DNA of 64,000 nt from Reyranella humidisoli (GTDB lineage Bacteria; Pseudomonadota; Alphaproteobacteria; Reyranellales; Reyranellaceae). The DNA is taken from NCBI RefSeq assembly GCF_019039055.1, contig NZ_JAHOPB010000001.1, positions 3,322,001 to 3,386,000 of the forward strand. The letters run 5' to 3'. The translations under genes were made by a program, and so were the position numbers. This document shows positions 1-8,000 of the stretch, in pieces. Position 1 is the first letter of the stretch; the number at the start of each line of letters is the position of its first letter. The notes under the pieces were generated by a model. That model did not search any database, was not told where the DNA came from, and saw nothing but the letters and a program-made list of their open reading frames with translations.

Positions 1-1046
1 AGCTTCCCGACGTCGTGGCGCGTTGTATCCGCGTAGCCGTGCTGATCGGCGTGGCCGTGGTGATCGCCGAAAGCTGGGTGGTGCAGGTCCTCGGGCTGGT
101 GAACGACAGCGAGTGGGCGCAGCTCACGAGTTCCTCCCGCACCGCCGGGGTCACTCTGTTCGTTGCCTTCGTCGCCTGGGAGCTCTTCAAGTACATGACC
201 GAGCCCTATATGGGCACGAAGAACAAGGATGCCGCCCAGGCGATCGCTGATGGCGATGCCAACGCGGCGCCGGCGTCGCGGCTCAGCACCATGATGCCGC
301 TGATGCGGCGCACGGCGGCGGTGCTGATCATCCTCGTGGCCGTCATGGTCGCATTGCAGGATTTCGGCATCAACATCACGCCCCTGATCGCCGGCGCCTC
401 GGTGTTCGGCATCGCGATCTCCTTCGGCAGCCAGACGCTGGTGAAGGACATCGTGTCGGGCCTGTTCTATCTCTCCGACGACGCCTTCCGGGTCGGCGAA
501 TACATCGACTGCGGCAAGGCCAAGGGCACGGTCGAGGGCTTCACGCTGCGCTCGATCAAGCTGCGTCACCAGAACGGGCAGGTGCATACGATCCCGTTCG
601 GCCAGCTCGGGCAGATCACCAATTTCAGCCGCGACTGGATCACGGTGAAATTCAACCTGCGCTTCGCCCGCGACACCGACATCGAGAAGCTGCGCAAGGC
701 ATCTAAGAAGATCGGCGCCGACATGATGGAAATGCCGGCGATCGCCGACCAGATCCTGGCACCCTTCAAGATGCAGGGCGTCGCCGACATTGCCGGCAAC
801 GCCCTGGTGGTGCGCTTCAAGTTCACGGCCCGGCCGGGCAACCCGGCGGCCATCCAGCGCGAGGCTCTGAAGCGGATGTTCAGCACCTTCCCGGCGATGG
901 GATTCGAGTTCGCCACGGAAGGCGCCAACGTCGTGGTCCACACCGGACCTGCCGCCGCCAACGATCCGGCGACGGATGGGCATCCCGTGCCGGGGGCGCC
1001 CGCCCCGCCGCCTCAGCCGGCGACGATCCCGGCGGCCGCCACCTAG
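1..1046 (+). CDS. MscS-family mechanosensitive channel (5' partial)
   Basis: Small-conductance mechanosensitive channel family protein of the inner membrane, which releases solutes under osmotic downshock. The reading frame is open to the left edge of the window, so the GTG at 15 is probably internal and the true start lies outside. Counting from that GTG, hydrophobic helices lie near residues 5-28, 45-60 and 100-116. The Gly/Ala-rich pore-lining helix (GASVFGIAISFGSQTLVKD, 127-145) runs into the MscS beta domain (about 150-230). An alpha/beta cytoplasmic domain follows, then an Ala/Pro-rich tail. The pore-helix signature is the decisive evidence. The long N-terminal part implies a multi-helix MscS relative rather than the minimal E. 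coli MscS. Confidence 0.88.
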   Translation, partial: LPDVVARCIRVAVLIGVAVVIAESWVVQVLGLVNDSEWAQLTSSSRTAGVTLFVAFVAWELFKYMTEPYMGTKNKDAAQAIADGDANAAPASRLSTMMPLMRRTAAVLIILVAVMVALQDFGINITPLIAGASVFGIAISFGSQTLVKDIVSGLFYLSDDAFRVGEYIDCGKAKGTVEGFTLRSIKLRHQNGQVHTIPFGQLGQITNFSRDWITVKFNLRFARDTDIEKLRKASKKIGADMMEMPAIADQILAPFKMQGVADIAGNALVVRFKFTARPGNPAAIQREALKRMFSTFPAMGFEFATEGANVVVHTGPAAANDPATDGHPVPGAPAPPPQPATIPAAAT

Positions 1047-1130
1047 TCGCGAATTCGTCATTGCTGGCCAGTTGCAACGGCCAGCCCGATTGTGCAAAAG
1101 CGCCTCCCGACCCATGGGAGGAGCTTCCTG

Positions 1131-1697
1131 ATGACGACAGAGCCGCATTCCGAGACTGTTCGCGATCCCCGGAAGCTGCGACCGATCCCGCGCTTCATCT
1201 TCGCCTCCCGCTGGTTGCAGCTTCCGCTCTATCTCGGCCTGATCGTGGCTCAGGTCGTCTACGTGTTCCTGTTCCTGAAGGAATTGCTCCATCTCGTCAT
1301 GGAGAGCCCGAGCGTGACCGAACTGCAGGCCATGCTGATCGTCCTGGGCCTGATCGACGTGGTGATGATCTCGAACCTGCTGATCATGGTGATCGTGGGT
1401 GGCTACGAGACCTTCGTGTCCCGCATGGAACTCAACCGCCATCCCGACCAGCCGGAGTGGCTGAGCCACGTCAACGCCAGCGTGCTGAAAATCAAGCTCG
1501 CCATGGCGATCATCGGTATTTCGTCGATCCATCTGCTCCGGACCTTCATCGAGGCCGGAACCCTGGGCAAGCCGAACGCCACCTACACCGAAGCCGCGAT
1601 CATGTGGCAGTCGATCATTCACGCCCTGTTCATCCTGTCGGCGGTAGGCATCGCCTTCGTCGACCGACTTTCGCAGCCGCCCGCGAACCATCGCTGA
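1131..1697 (+). CDS. YqhA/UPF0114-family inner-membrane protein
   Basis: Predicted multi-pass membrane protein of 188 residues in the UPF0114 (YqhA) family, whose function is not known. The family pattern is visible: an N-terminal FASRWLQLPLYLGL segment, helices near residues 30-55, 68-95, 125-145 and 160-178, and the polar GGYETFVSR stretch after the second helix. ATG 1131 is chosen because a GGGAGGAG ribosome site lies 7-8 bases upstream; a GTG at 1092 would add 13 residues with no such site. It follows the MscS gene on the same strand. In some genomes YqhA-type genes sit near transport genes, but nothing here assigns a role. Confidence 0.8.
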   Translation: MTTEPHSETVRDPRKLRPIPRFIFASRWLQLPLYLGLIVAQVVYVFLFLKELLHLVMESPSVTELQAMLIVLGLIDVVMISNLLIMVIVGGYETFVSRMELNRHPDQPEWLSHVNASVLKIKLAMAIIGISSIHLLRTFIEAGTLGKPNATYTEAAIMWQSIIHALFILSAVGIAFVDRLSQPPANHR

Positions 1698-1763
1698 GGG
1701 AAGTGCCGCTGCGTCATTCGACATGCCGAGCCCTGGCGAAACTTGCGGCGAGGGCCCGCTGAG

Positions 1764-1940
1764 ATGCGGGATCTCGTCATCGGCATGGTCGCTGTCGTGA
1801 TCGTGATCGTCGGGATCTTTTTCCTGGCGGCCGTTATGCAGCGCGGCCAGTACCAACCTCCCTCCAGGGGGCCGTACCTCCCGGAATGCGCGCAGGGAAA
1901 CTCCCGGGCCGACCCGCGCGACTGCGAACCCCAGCAGTAG
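1764..1940 (+). CDS. small single-helix membrane protein
   Basis: A 58-residue open frame of unknown function. It begins with a short polar segment, then one strongly hydrophobic helix (about residues 5-26, rich in Val/Ile), then a Pro/Gly-rich tail with two cysteines. It lies 66 bases after the YqhA-type gene on the same strand and ends 9 bases before the convergent solute-binding protein gene. Coding is supported by position between two genes and by clean hydrophobic topology, not by any recognised family. The start could also be the GTG/ATG region about 20 bases upstream. Confidence 0.45.
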   Translation: MRDLVIGMVAVVIVIVGIFFLAAVMQRGQYQPPSRGPYLPECAQGNSRADPRDCEPQQ

Positions 1941-1949
1941 ACGAGCGCA

Positions 1950-3089
1950 TCACCGCGTCGGGGCGGCGTAACGCTCCACGACGCTGGGAATGCGCGTCGT
2001 GCCGTCATAGCAGACGATCTGGACTTCGTGCGCCATGTTGCCTTTGCCGTCCGACTTGTAGGTCGTGACCAGGCCCTTGTAGGCGTCCCGCGAAAGCGCG
2101 CCGCGCAGGGCGATGGGCGTGATCGCCTGGCTGGACTTCGCAAGATCGGCCGCACTCTTCGCCACCATCTGGATGGCGTCGTACTGGGCGGCGGCGAAGG
2201 CATCGGGCTCGGCCTTGAAGGCCCTGCGATAGGTCTCGGCGAATTCCTTCATCGGACCTTCCGTGGCCGAAGCCGGGGAGGCCGCCGTTTCGGCGCAGAC
2301 GCCTTTGAGCTCGGCCGGCTCCAGCAGGGCCGCGGTCGACGGCTGGTGCATGGCGATACTGGCCACGATCGGCAGGCCGGGCAGAGCCTTGCGGATCTGG
2401 CGCACGGCCGACGCCGTGGAGGCCGCGCGCAGGTGAAGCACGATCGCATCGGCATTGGCCGCCTTCACCCGAGCCACCAGCGCGGCCAGATCGCCGGCGT
2501 CGGGCGCGATGCCCTCCTCAAGCACGGGCTTGGTCTTCAGGTCGGTGAACGTCTTTGCGAGTTCGTCCCGCGCGGCCTGGCCATCGACCGTGGCCTGGAA
2601 GATCACGACCGGGCGCCTGGCGCCGAGCTTCTCCACGACATAGCGGGCCTGGGCGGCCTTCGAGACGGCGTCGCTCGGCAGGAAGCGGAAGAAGTAGGGG
2701 TTGCCCGCTTCCGACAGCTTCGGATTGGTGGAGAGGGTCAGCAGCGGCACGCCGACGCTTTGTGCCAGCGACATCACCGCCAGCATCTGGGGCCCGAGCA
2801 GGGGCCCCATCACCGCGGGCGGCAGCGGCCGCCGCACCGCGCGTTCCCAGGTGGCGACGGCGCCTTCGGGCGACGTCGCGGCATCGAGCACGCGTGACTC
2901 GATCCGCACGTCACGAATCGACCGCTCCGCCAGATTCGTCCCGTTCTTCTGGCTCGCGCCCTCGATGGACGCGAAGCCGGTCAACGGTGCAAGGACCGGC
3001 AGCGGCACGGATGTCTTCTGTGCTGTGGCCGGCATTGCGAGGAGAACGAGTGCGACGGTTCCGATTACTGCGCTGCGCCGCCGGCCCAT
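1950..3089 (-). CDS. branched-chain amino-acid-type ABC solute-binding protein
   Basis: Periplasmic ligand-binding protein of the Leu/Ile/Val-binding (Peripla_BP_6) fold, 379 residues. It starts with a clear signal peptide: RRR, a hydrophobic core, then cleavage near MPATAQ at residue 24. The mature part opens with VPVLAPLTG-like sequence and contains the two alpha/beta lobes of the family. No permease or ATPase genes flank it, so it is an orphan receptor. The ATG at 3089 overlaps the last 25 bases of the upstream gamma-glutamyltransferase gene, which suggests translational coupling. It might bind a product of that enzyme such as an amino acid or peptide; that is inference only. A much longer frame continues upstream but is only the shadow of the transferase gene. 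Confidence 0.82.
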   Translation of the reverse strand: MGRRRSAVIGTVALVLLAMPATAQKTSVPLPVLAPLTGFASIEGASQKNGTNLAERSIRDVRIESRVLDAATSPEGAVATWERAVRRPLPPAVMGPLLGPQMLAVMSLAQSVGVPLLTLSTNPKLSEAGNPYFFRFLPSDAVSKAAQARYVVEKLGARRPVVIFQATVDGQAARDELAKTFTDLKTKPVLEEGIAPDAGDLAALVARVKAANADAIVLHLRAASTASAVRQIRKALPGLPIVASIAMHQPSTAALLEPAELKGVCAETAASPASATEGPMKEFAETYRRAFKAEPDAFAAAQYDAIQMVAKSAADLAKSSQAITPIALRGALSRDAYKGLVTTYKSDGKGNMAHEVQIVCYDGTTRIPSVVERYAAPTR

Positions 3090-4621
3090 GGAGACATAAC
3101 CTCGTTCATGCCGGTCAGCTCGCCGGTCTTCGGATCGCGCACGATACAGGAGGGGTTGGCGAAGCCAAGCGGCGAGACCGGATTGTCGACCTCGACCATC
3201 GGCAGCCTGGCCGCGATCGCCTTCTTTACGTCGTCCGGCAGGTCGCGGTTTACCCGGATCGGACCGACACCGGAAATATCGACGCGCGGCTGATGGAAGG
3301 CGGCTTCCACGTCCATGCCGCGGTCGATCATCATGAGCGAAAGCTGCGACACCGCCGGCACGATGCGGCGTCCGCCCGAGGCGCCAATGCAGAACCACGG
3401 CTTGCCGTCCTTCACGACGACGACCGGGCAGATGTTGCAAAGCGGCTTCTTGCCCGGGGCGATCGAGTTGGGGCGGTTTGGCTCGGGATCGAACCACAGC
3501 ATGCCGTTGTTCATGGTGATGCCGGTCTTGGGCAGCATCACGCAGGAGCCGAACAGGCTCATCAGCGTCTGGGTCAGCGCCACCATGTTGCCCTCGGAAT
3601 CGGCGGCGCAGAAATGCGTGGTGCAGGTGTCGGTGGGCTTGTCGCCCAGCGTCTTGAGGCGCTCGTCGTAGGCCTTGTGCATGCCCTCGGCGATCGCCGC
3701 GAAGAACTCGGCGCCGGGCGCGCCCTTGCCCTGGGTCGCGGCGCCCACCAGTTCGATGGCGCGGCGCAGGGTCGGACCGGCGGTCAGACCGCCCGCGACG
3801 TTCACCGTGACTCCGTTGTGCTCGAAGGCGAGGGGATCGACGATCTTCGCCTCGTAGCCCGCGAGATCCTCATAGGAGATGGCGGAGCCGCCAGCCTGCA
3901 GGTCGGCGGCGATGTCGCGCGCGAGGCTGCCTTCGTAGTATTCGCGCGGGCCGCCTTCGGCCAGGCGCCGCATCGTCTCGCCCAGGTTGCCGAGCTTGAT
4001 GTAGCGGCGGGTGCCGGCCCAGTCGCTGGCTGGCACGCGGCCGTCGTCGCACAGATAGTTGGCCTTGGAGGCGGGGTACTTCTCGAGGTGCTTCGCGCCG
4101 TTGGCGATCATCACCTGCATGTACCAGTCGAGCTCCATGCCGCGCTGGGCGATCTCGACGCCGGGCTGCAGCACGTCCTTCCACTTCAGCGAGCCGAAGC
4201 GCTCCAGCGCCTTGGCGAGGCCGGCAACCATGCCGGGCACGGCGATCGAGTGATAGCCGACCTCGTTGCGCTGCTCCTTGATGTCGGGCCAGGCAAAGGG
4301 GTTGGCGGGGCCGGGTCCGACGATCTCGTAGACCGACGGGTCCAGTTTCTTCGCGGAGACCGGGCCGTAGTCGACCGTCCAGGCGCGGCCTTCCTTGGCG
4401 CTCCAGACCGTCATGAAGCCGACGCCGCCGATGCCGCTCATCCAGGGTTCGAGCGCGCCGATGGCCATGCCGGTCGCGACCGCTGCGTCGATGGCGTTGC
4501 CGCCCTTGCGCAGGATCTCGGCGCCGACCTCCGCCGCCTTCACGTTCTGGGCGACGACGACGCCCTTGCCGCGGACTGCATGCTTGGTGAATTTCAGTTG
4601 CCGTGTCAGCGACTCGCTCAT
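3065..4621 (-). CDS. gamma-glutamyltransferase family protein
   Basis: Member of the Ntn-hydrolase gamma-glutamyltranspeptidase family, which cleaves gamma-glutamyl or similar amides after self-processing into two subunits. The 518-residue protein has the family opening (GGNAIDAAVA at 40-49) and the processing site DTCTTHFCAAD, with Thr334 as the predicted nucleophile starting the small subunit. NNGM at 371-374 and the GASGGRRI loop at 413-420 fit substrate binding. No signal peptide is visible, unlike the periplasmic E. coli enzyme, so it probably acts in the cytoplasm. It could be a cephalosporin-acylase-like or amidohydrolase-type paralogue. The downstream solute-binding protein overlaps its 3' end. 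Confidence 0.85.
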   Translation of the reverse strand: MSESLTRQLKFTKHAVRGKGVVVAQNVKAAEVGAEILRKGGNAIDAAVATGMAIGALEPWMSGIGGVGFMTVWSAKEGRAWTVDYGPVSAKKLDPSVYEIVGPGPANPFAWPDIKEQRNEVGYHSIAVPGMVAGLAKALERFGSLKWKDVLQPGVEIAQRGMELDWYMQVMIANGAKHLEKYPASKANYLCDDGRVPASDWAGTRRYIKLGNLGETMRRLAEGGPREYYEGSLARDIAADLQAGGSAISYEDLAGYEAKIVDPLAFEHNGVTVNVAGGLTAGPTLRRAIELVGAATQGKGAPGAEFFAAIAEGMHKAYDERLKTLGDKPTDTCTTHFCAADSEGNMVALTQTLMSLFGSCVMLPKTGITMNNGMLWFDPEPNRPNSIAPGKKPLCNICPVVVVKDGKPWFCIGASGGRRIVPAVSQLSLMMIDRGMDVEAAFHQPRVDISGVGPIRVNRDLPDDVKKAIAARLPMVEVDNPVSPLGFANPSCIVRDPKTGELTGMNEVMSPWAGGAAQ

Positions 4622-4719
4622 CGGTGCTCCTCAATTGCTGGGGGGACTGTAGCGGGGGCCTCTTTTGGCCACAAAGCCTGTTAGACTGCAGGGCGGACGG
4701 GCAGAGAGATCGTGGGCGT

Positions 4720-5277
4720 GTGGCTGACCTGAACCAGATCGACCTGCGGGCACTCGCCAGGGGCGACAAACGCACATGGGATGCGTTCGTGATCGTGGCC
4801 GCGCCGCTGATCAATGCCGTCGTGCGCCGGACGCTCGGCGCCTACCGGCTGGGCGAAGACGACGTCATGGATGCCGCCCAGGACGTGTTCGTCCGGCTGT
4901 GCGCCCAGGAATTCAGGTTGTTGAAAACCTACGATCCGGACCGGGCGGGGCTGTCGACCTGGCTTTCCGTCGTGTCCCGGTCCTGCGCCATCGACCATCT
5001 GCGCCGCAGGCGCCACGCCACCGAGCCGATCGACGACGTTCCGGAAGCGGTCCTCGGGGTCGAGGACCGCCATGTCGAGAAACTCAAGGTACCCGACGGC
5101 CTGCTCACGGCGCGCCAGATGCTCATTCTGAAATATCTGTACGACGAGGAACGGGACGTTACCGAGATCGCGAAACTGCTGTCCGTGGATGCTCAGACCA
5201 TCCGCAGCACGCATCACAAGGCCCTGCAGCGACTAAGGGCGCATTTCCGCGAGGAAGAGCCCTCCCGCGGGGGATGA
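4720..5277 (+). CDS. ECF-type RNA polymerase sigma factor
   Basis: Extracytoplasmic-function sigma factor of 185 residues. Region 2 is visible around residues 15-95 (DVMDAAQDVFVRL, then STWLSVVSRSCAIDHLRRRR for the -10 contact). Region 4 is at about 125-175, with a helix-turn-helix (DVTEIAKLLSVDAQTIRSTHHKALQRLR). GTG 4720 is the chosen start because homology begins just after it and a purine-rich AGAGAG lies upstream; there is no ATG in the right place. The next gene, 38 bases downstream, is a single-helix protein that fits an anti-sigma factor. The unit continues with a Spy/CnrX-like protein. Whether it controls its own promoter cannot be read from the sequence. Confidence 0.87.
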   Translation: MADLNQIDLRALARGDKRTWDAFVIVAAPLINAVVRRTLGAYRLGEDDVMDAAQDVFVRLCAQEFRLLKTYDPDRAGLSTWLSVVSRSCAIDHLRRRRHATEPIDDVPEAVLGVEDRHVEKLKVPDGLLTARQMLILKYLYDEERDVTEIAKLLSVDAQTIRSTHHKALQRLRAHFREEEPSRGG

Positions 5278-5315
5278 ATCGGCATGTTTTGGCGTATCAT
5301 CGGCAGGAGCGATCC

Positions 5316-5858
5316 ATGACCAACGAGCGGACCCCGAGGAACGACAAGGAGCTGTGGCGAAGCCTCGCCAGCCAGCCCGCGGTCGCGCCTGCCGCGGTCA
5401 GCGACATGGATCTTGCCGCCTGGCTCGAAGGCCGCCTCTCCGAAGAGGCTGCAGCCCCGGTCGAGGCGGCCGTCGCGGCCGACCCGGCGCTGCGCCGCGC
5501 CGCGTTCGATCTGGCGGATATCCTCGGAAAACCTTTGCCGGCCGCACCGGAGCGGATGGTGGTTCGTGCCCGCGCGCTGGTCGGCTTCGAAGCCGGGCGC
5601 GCGGCACCGGCCGGCGGCCTGTTCGGACGCTGGTTGAGGGGCGGGAGACTCTTCGCTGGTCAGGGGTACGCGCTGCAGCAGGGGGTGATGGCCGTTGCCG
5701 CCCTCGTGGTCGCGACCGGAGGCTTCCTCGTGGGTGGCGGGTTGGGCGAATCGCTCGCCCAGCAGCGCGAGGGCTATCCCAGGACGGAGACCGCCAGCAC
5801 GACATCGACCACGACGTCGAACGAGGTCAGCGAGTTCTTTGCCGGCGACGGGATCTGA
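5316..5858 (+). CDS. putative membrane-bound anti-sigma factor
   Basis: A 180-residue protein with a soluble N-terminal domain (about 1-120), one hydrophobic helix (about 128-150, VMAVAALVVATGGFLVGGGL) and a short Thr/Ser-rich tail predicted to be periplasmic. The N-terminal part has the DLAAWLEGRLSEEAAAPVEAAVAADPALR pattern (positions about 30-58) seen in anti-sigma and zinc-finger-like anti-sigma proteins, but it contains no cysteine, so it is not a ChrR-type zinc anti-sigma factor. ATG 5316 follows a CAGGAG site. The assignment as regulator of the ECF factor rests on gene order and topology, not on a recognised family. Confidence 0.65.
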   Translation: MTNERTPRNDKELWRSLASQPAVAPAAVSDMDLAAWLEGRLSEEAAAPVEAAVAADPALRRAAFDLADILGKPLPAAPERMVVRARALVGFEAGRAAPAGGLFGRWLRGGRLFAGQGYALQQGVMAVAALVVATGGFLVGGGLGESLAQQREGYPRTETASTTSTTTSNEVSEFFAGDGI

Positions 5859-5859
5859 C

Positions 5860-6411
5860 ATGACCTCGCGCCTGATCCAGATGCTCCTCGGCCTGTCGCT
5901 GCTGCTGAATGCCTTTGTGCTGGCGGGCTTCGTCTACCGGAGCTGGATCGATCCGCCGTTCGAGATGCAGGGGATGCCCCCGCCACCCCCACCGCACGGT
6001 ATGCCGGGCCAGCCGGGACTGCCGGCCGGGCCGCGGCTCAATCCCGTTGAGATGGTGGCGCAGGATCTAGGTCTCGATGCGGAGCAGCGCAAGGTCATGC
6101 AGGCGCTGTTCGACCAGTACGCCAAGGCGCGTCGCGAGCGGCTGCAGGCAATCCAGCAGCTCCGCGAGCAGACGAGCGCCGAGTTGCGCAAGGCATCCTT
6201 CGACATGACGCGGATCGACGCCCTGATCGACCAGGTCAGCCGGCTTCGCGCCGAGCAGCAGAAGGAAACGTTGCTGACACTGACACGGCTCGAGCCGAGC
6301 CTTCGGCCCGACCAGCGCGAGCGGCTGCAGCGGTTGATGGTGGAGCGGATCGTTCCGCCGCCGCCGCCGCCTCGTCCACCGCCCGGGGGACCTCCGCGTC
6401 CGCCGCAGTAG
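5860..6411 (+). CDS. periplasmic Spy/CnrX-like (heavy-metal-resistance fold) protein
   Basis: A 183-residue protein with an N-terminal hydrophobic anchor (residues 5-24). A Pro/Gly/Met-rich linker follows (about 30-58), then a four-helix hairpin region of charged amphipathic helices (about 60-160) that resembles the Spy/CpxP/CnrX fold (PF13801 type), and a proline-rich tail. In CnrYXH-type systems such a protein is the periplasmic sensor beside an ECF factor and a one-helix anti-sigma factor, and the same trio is present here. The helical domain has no histidine, so it lacks the CnrX-type metal site and probably senses something else or acts as a chaperone. The start ATG overlaps the anti-sigma region by design: TGACATG. 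Confidence 0.68.
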   Translation: MTSRLIQMLLGLSLLLNAFVLAGFVYRSWIDPPFEMQGMPPPPPPHGMPGQPGLPAGPRLNPVEMVAQDLGLDAEQRKVMQALFDQYAKARRERLQAIQQLREQTSAELRKASFDMTRIDALIDQVSRLRAEQQKETLLTLTRLEPSLRPDQRERLQRLMVERIVPPPPPPRPPPGGPPRPPQ

Positions 6412-6421
6412 GAGGCTTGTC

Positions 6422-7990
6422 ATGAGTACGCGCCTTGGTCGTCGCGGCTTCATGGAGGCCGCCACAGCCTTCACTGCCGGCCTTTCTGCGAATCTGTGGC
6501 CCGCGCCGGCGGCTCGTGCCGCATCGGCGATGGGCTTCGACGATGCGCGGCATTTGCTATCGCGTACTTCCTTCGGCGTCACGCCGGCCGAGATTCGCGT
6601 CCTCGAATCGCTCGATCATTCGGTCGCGGTCGACCGGCTGCTCGACTCTCCCCGGCGCGAGGCGATGACACCGGCCCCGGGCTGGCTCGGCCTGGGGCCG
6701 GCCGAGTTGCGCCGCCGCCAGCAGGCCGCCGAGTCAGAGCGCAAGCAGGGCGCCGACGGCAAGAAACTCGATGTCGTGCGCCCGGTGCAGGAGCAGGGAC
6801 GCGAACTCAAGAACTGGTGGATCGAGGAGATGATCGCGACCGACCAGCCCCTGGTCGAGCGCATGACGCTGTTCTGGCACGGCCACTTCACCTCGTCGTT
6901 GATGAAGGTGCGTTATCCGGCGTCGCTGTTTCGGCAGAATGCCCTGTTCCGGCGCGAGGCACTGGGAAACTATGCGACCCTCCTGAAATCGGTCGCCCGC
7001 GACCCGGCGATGCTCATCTATCTCGACGGCATGCGGTCGGTGGCGCGGCAGCCCAACGAGAATTTCGCCCGCGAACTGCTCGAGCTCTTTACGCTGGGCG
7101 AGGGCCGCTACGGCGAGACGGACGTCAAGGCGGCGGCGCGCGCCTTCACGGGCTGGAGCGTCGATCGGGAGACCGGACAGTTCATGGAGCGCGCCGGGCA
7201 GCACGACGACGGTGAGAAGACCTTTCTCGGCAAGACCGGTCGTTTCGGGGGCGACGACATACTGGCCATCCTGCTCGCCCATCCGCGCACGGCCGAGACG
7301 GTCGTCGAGAAGCTCTGGCGGGAGTTCGTGTCGCTGAAAGCCGACCCTAGCGAGGTCGGGCGGCTCGCCGCCCTGTTCCGCGAGAGTGGCTACGAGATCA
7401 AGCCGTTGATGCGCGCGCTGCTGCTTTCGCCCGCGTTCCGCGATCCCGCCAACCGTGGCGCGCTGATCAAGTCTCCGGTCGACCTGATCGTGGGCACCGT
7501 GCACGTGCTGGGGCTGCCCGTACCGGAGAAGACGGGTCTGGTCCGCATGCTGCAGGGGCTTGGGCAGACGCCCTTCGATCCGCCGAACGTCAAGGGCTGG
7601 GCGGGGGGCGAGAGCTGGATATCGACCCACACGCTGTTGCTCCGCCAGCAGTTCCTGCGGCGCATGGTCGAGGCGACGACCGTGGCGCCGATGGAGGGGG
7701 GCATGCAGATGGCCAATCGTCCGAACCGGCGCGCCGACCGCCGAGAGCAGCTTCCCCCTGCCGATGGCAGCACCATGCAGATGATGGAGCCGCCGCGCCC
7801 TGTGGAAGGCCGGAGCCTGCGCGGGGCCGGGCAGGAGGCACGCCTCGGCCCGACGCTGGCCGGCGTCGACGGGCCGTTGCTGGTGCGCACGCTGCTGCCG
7901 CGCCAGCCGGTCGATGGGGGCGATGCGAACGGCACCGCGGGTGCGGTCGTCGCCGCCGCGCTGCTCGACACCGCTTACCAGTTGAAGTGA
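6422..7990 (+). CDS. DUF1800 domain protein with Tat-like signal
   Basis: DUF1800 family protein, 522 residues, of unknown biochemical role. The N-terminus is a twin-arginine-type signal (RRGFMEAATAFTAGLSANLW, starting at about residue 7) ending near PARA, so the protein is probably exported folded. The body shows the family hallmarks: a HLLSRTSFG segment, a MTLFWHGHFTSS motif, and NENFARELLELFTLGEG followed by YGETDVKAAARAFTGW. A 70-residue charged and proline-rich insertion lies near the C-terminus (about 420-480). It is followed 10 bases later by a DUF1501 gene, the usual partner of DUF1800 in many bacteria. Both lie in the sigma-factor unit. Confidence 0.85.
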   Translation: MSTRLGRRGFMEAATAFTAGLSANLWPAPAARAASAMGFDDARHLLSRTSFGVTPAEIRVLESLDHSVAVDRLLDSPRREAMTPAPGWLGLGPAELRRRQQAAESERKQGADGKKLDVVRPVQEQGRELKNWWIEEMIATDQPLVERMTLFWHGHFTSSLMKVRYPASLFRQNALFRREALGNYATLLKSVARDPAMLIYLDGMRSVARQPNENFARELLELFTLGEGRYGETDVKAAARAFTGWSVDRETGQFMERAGQHDDGEKTFLGKTGRFGGDDILAILLAHPRTAETVVEKLWREFVSLKADPSEVGRLAALFRESGYEIKPLMRALLLSPAFRDPANRGALIKSPVDLIVGTVHVLGLPVPEKTGLVRMLQGLGQTPFDPPNVKGWAGGESWISTHTLLLRQQFLRRMVEATTVAPMEGGMQMANRPNRRADRREQLPPADGSTMQMMEPPRPVEGRSLRGAGQEARLGPTLAGVDGPLLVRTLLPRQPVDGGDANGTAGAVVAAALLDTAYQLK

Positions 7991-8000
7991 GGAGAAGGCG

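Noticed and set aside
1061..1762. 233-residue frame covering the YqhA-type gene in another phase
   Set aside because: Arg/Pro-rich and overlaps the well supported membrane-protein gene over its full length.
2555..4684. 709-residue plus-strand frame opposite the gamma-glutamyltransferase
   Set aside because: Low-complexity Arg/Gly/His-rich translation that mirrors the codon pattern of the genuine gene on the other strand; no family features.
4622..4719. sigma-70 or ECF promoter ahead of the sigma factor gene
   Set aside because: TTGGCC and TTAGACT occur but with a spacing of about 11 bases; no convincing -35/-10 pair.
5316..5858. ChrR-type anti-sigma factor
   Set aside because: No cysteine in the protein, so the zinc motif of ChrR-like factors is absent; the link to the singlet-oxygen regulon cannot come from this pair.
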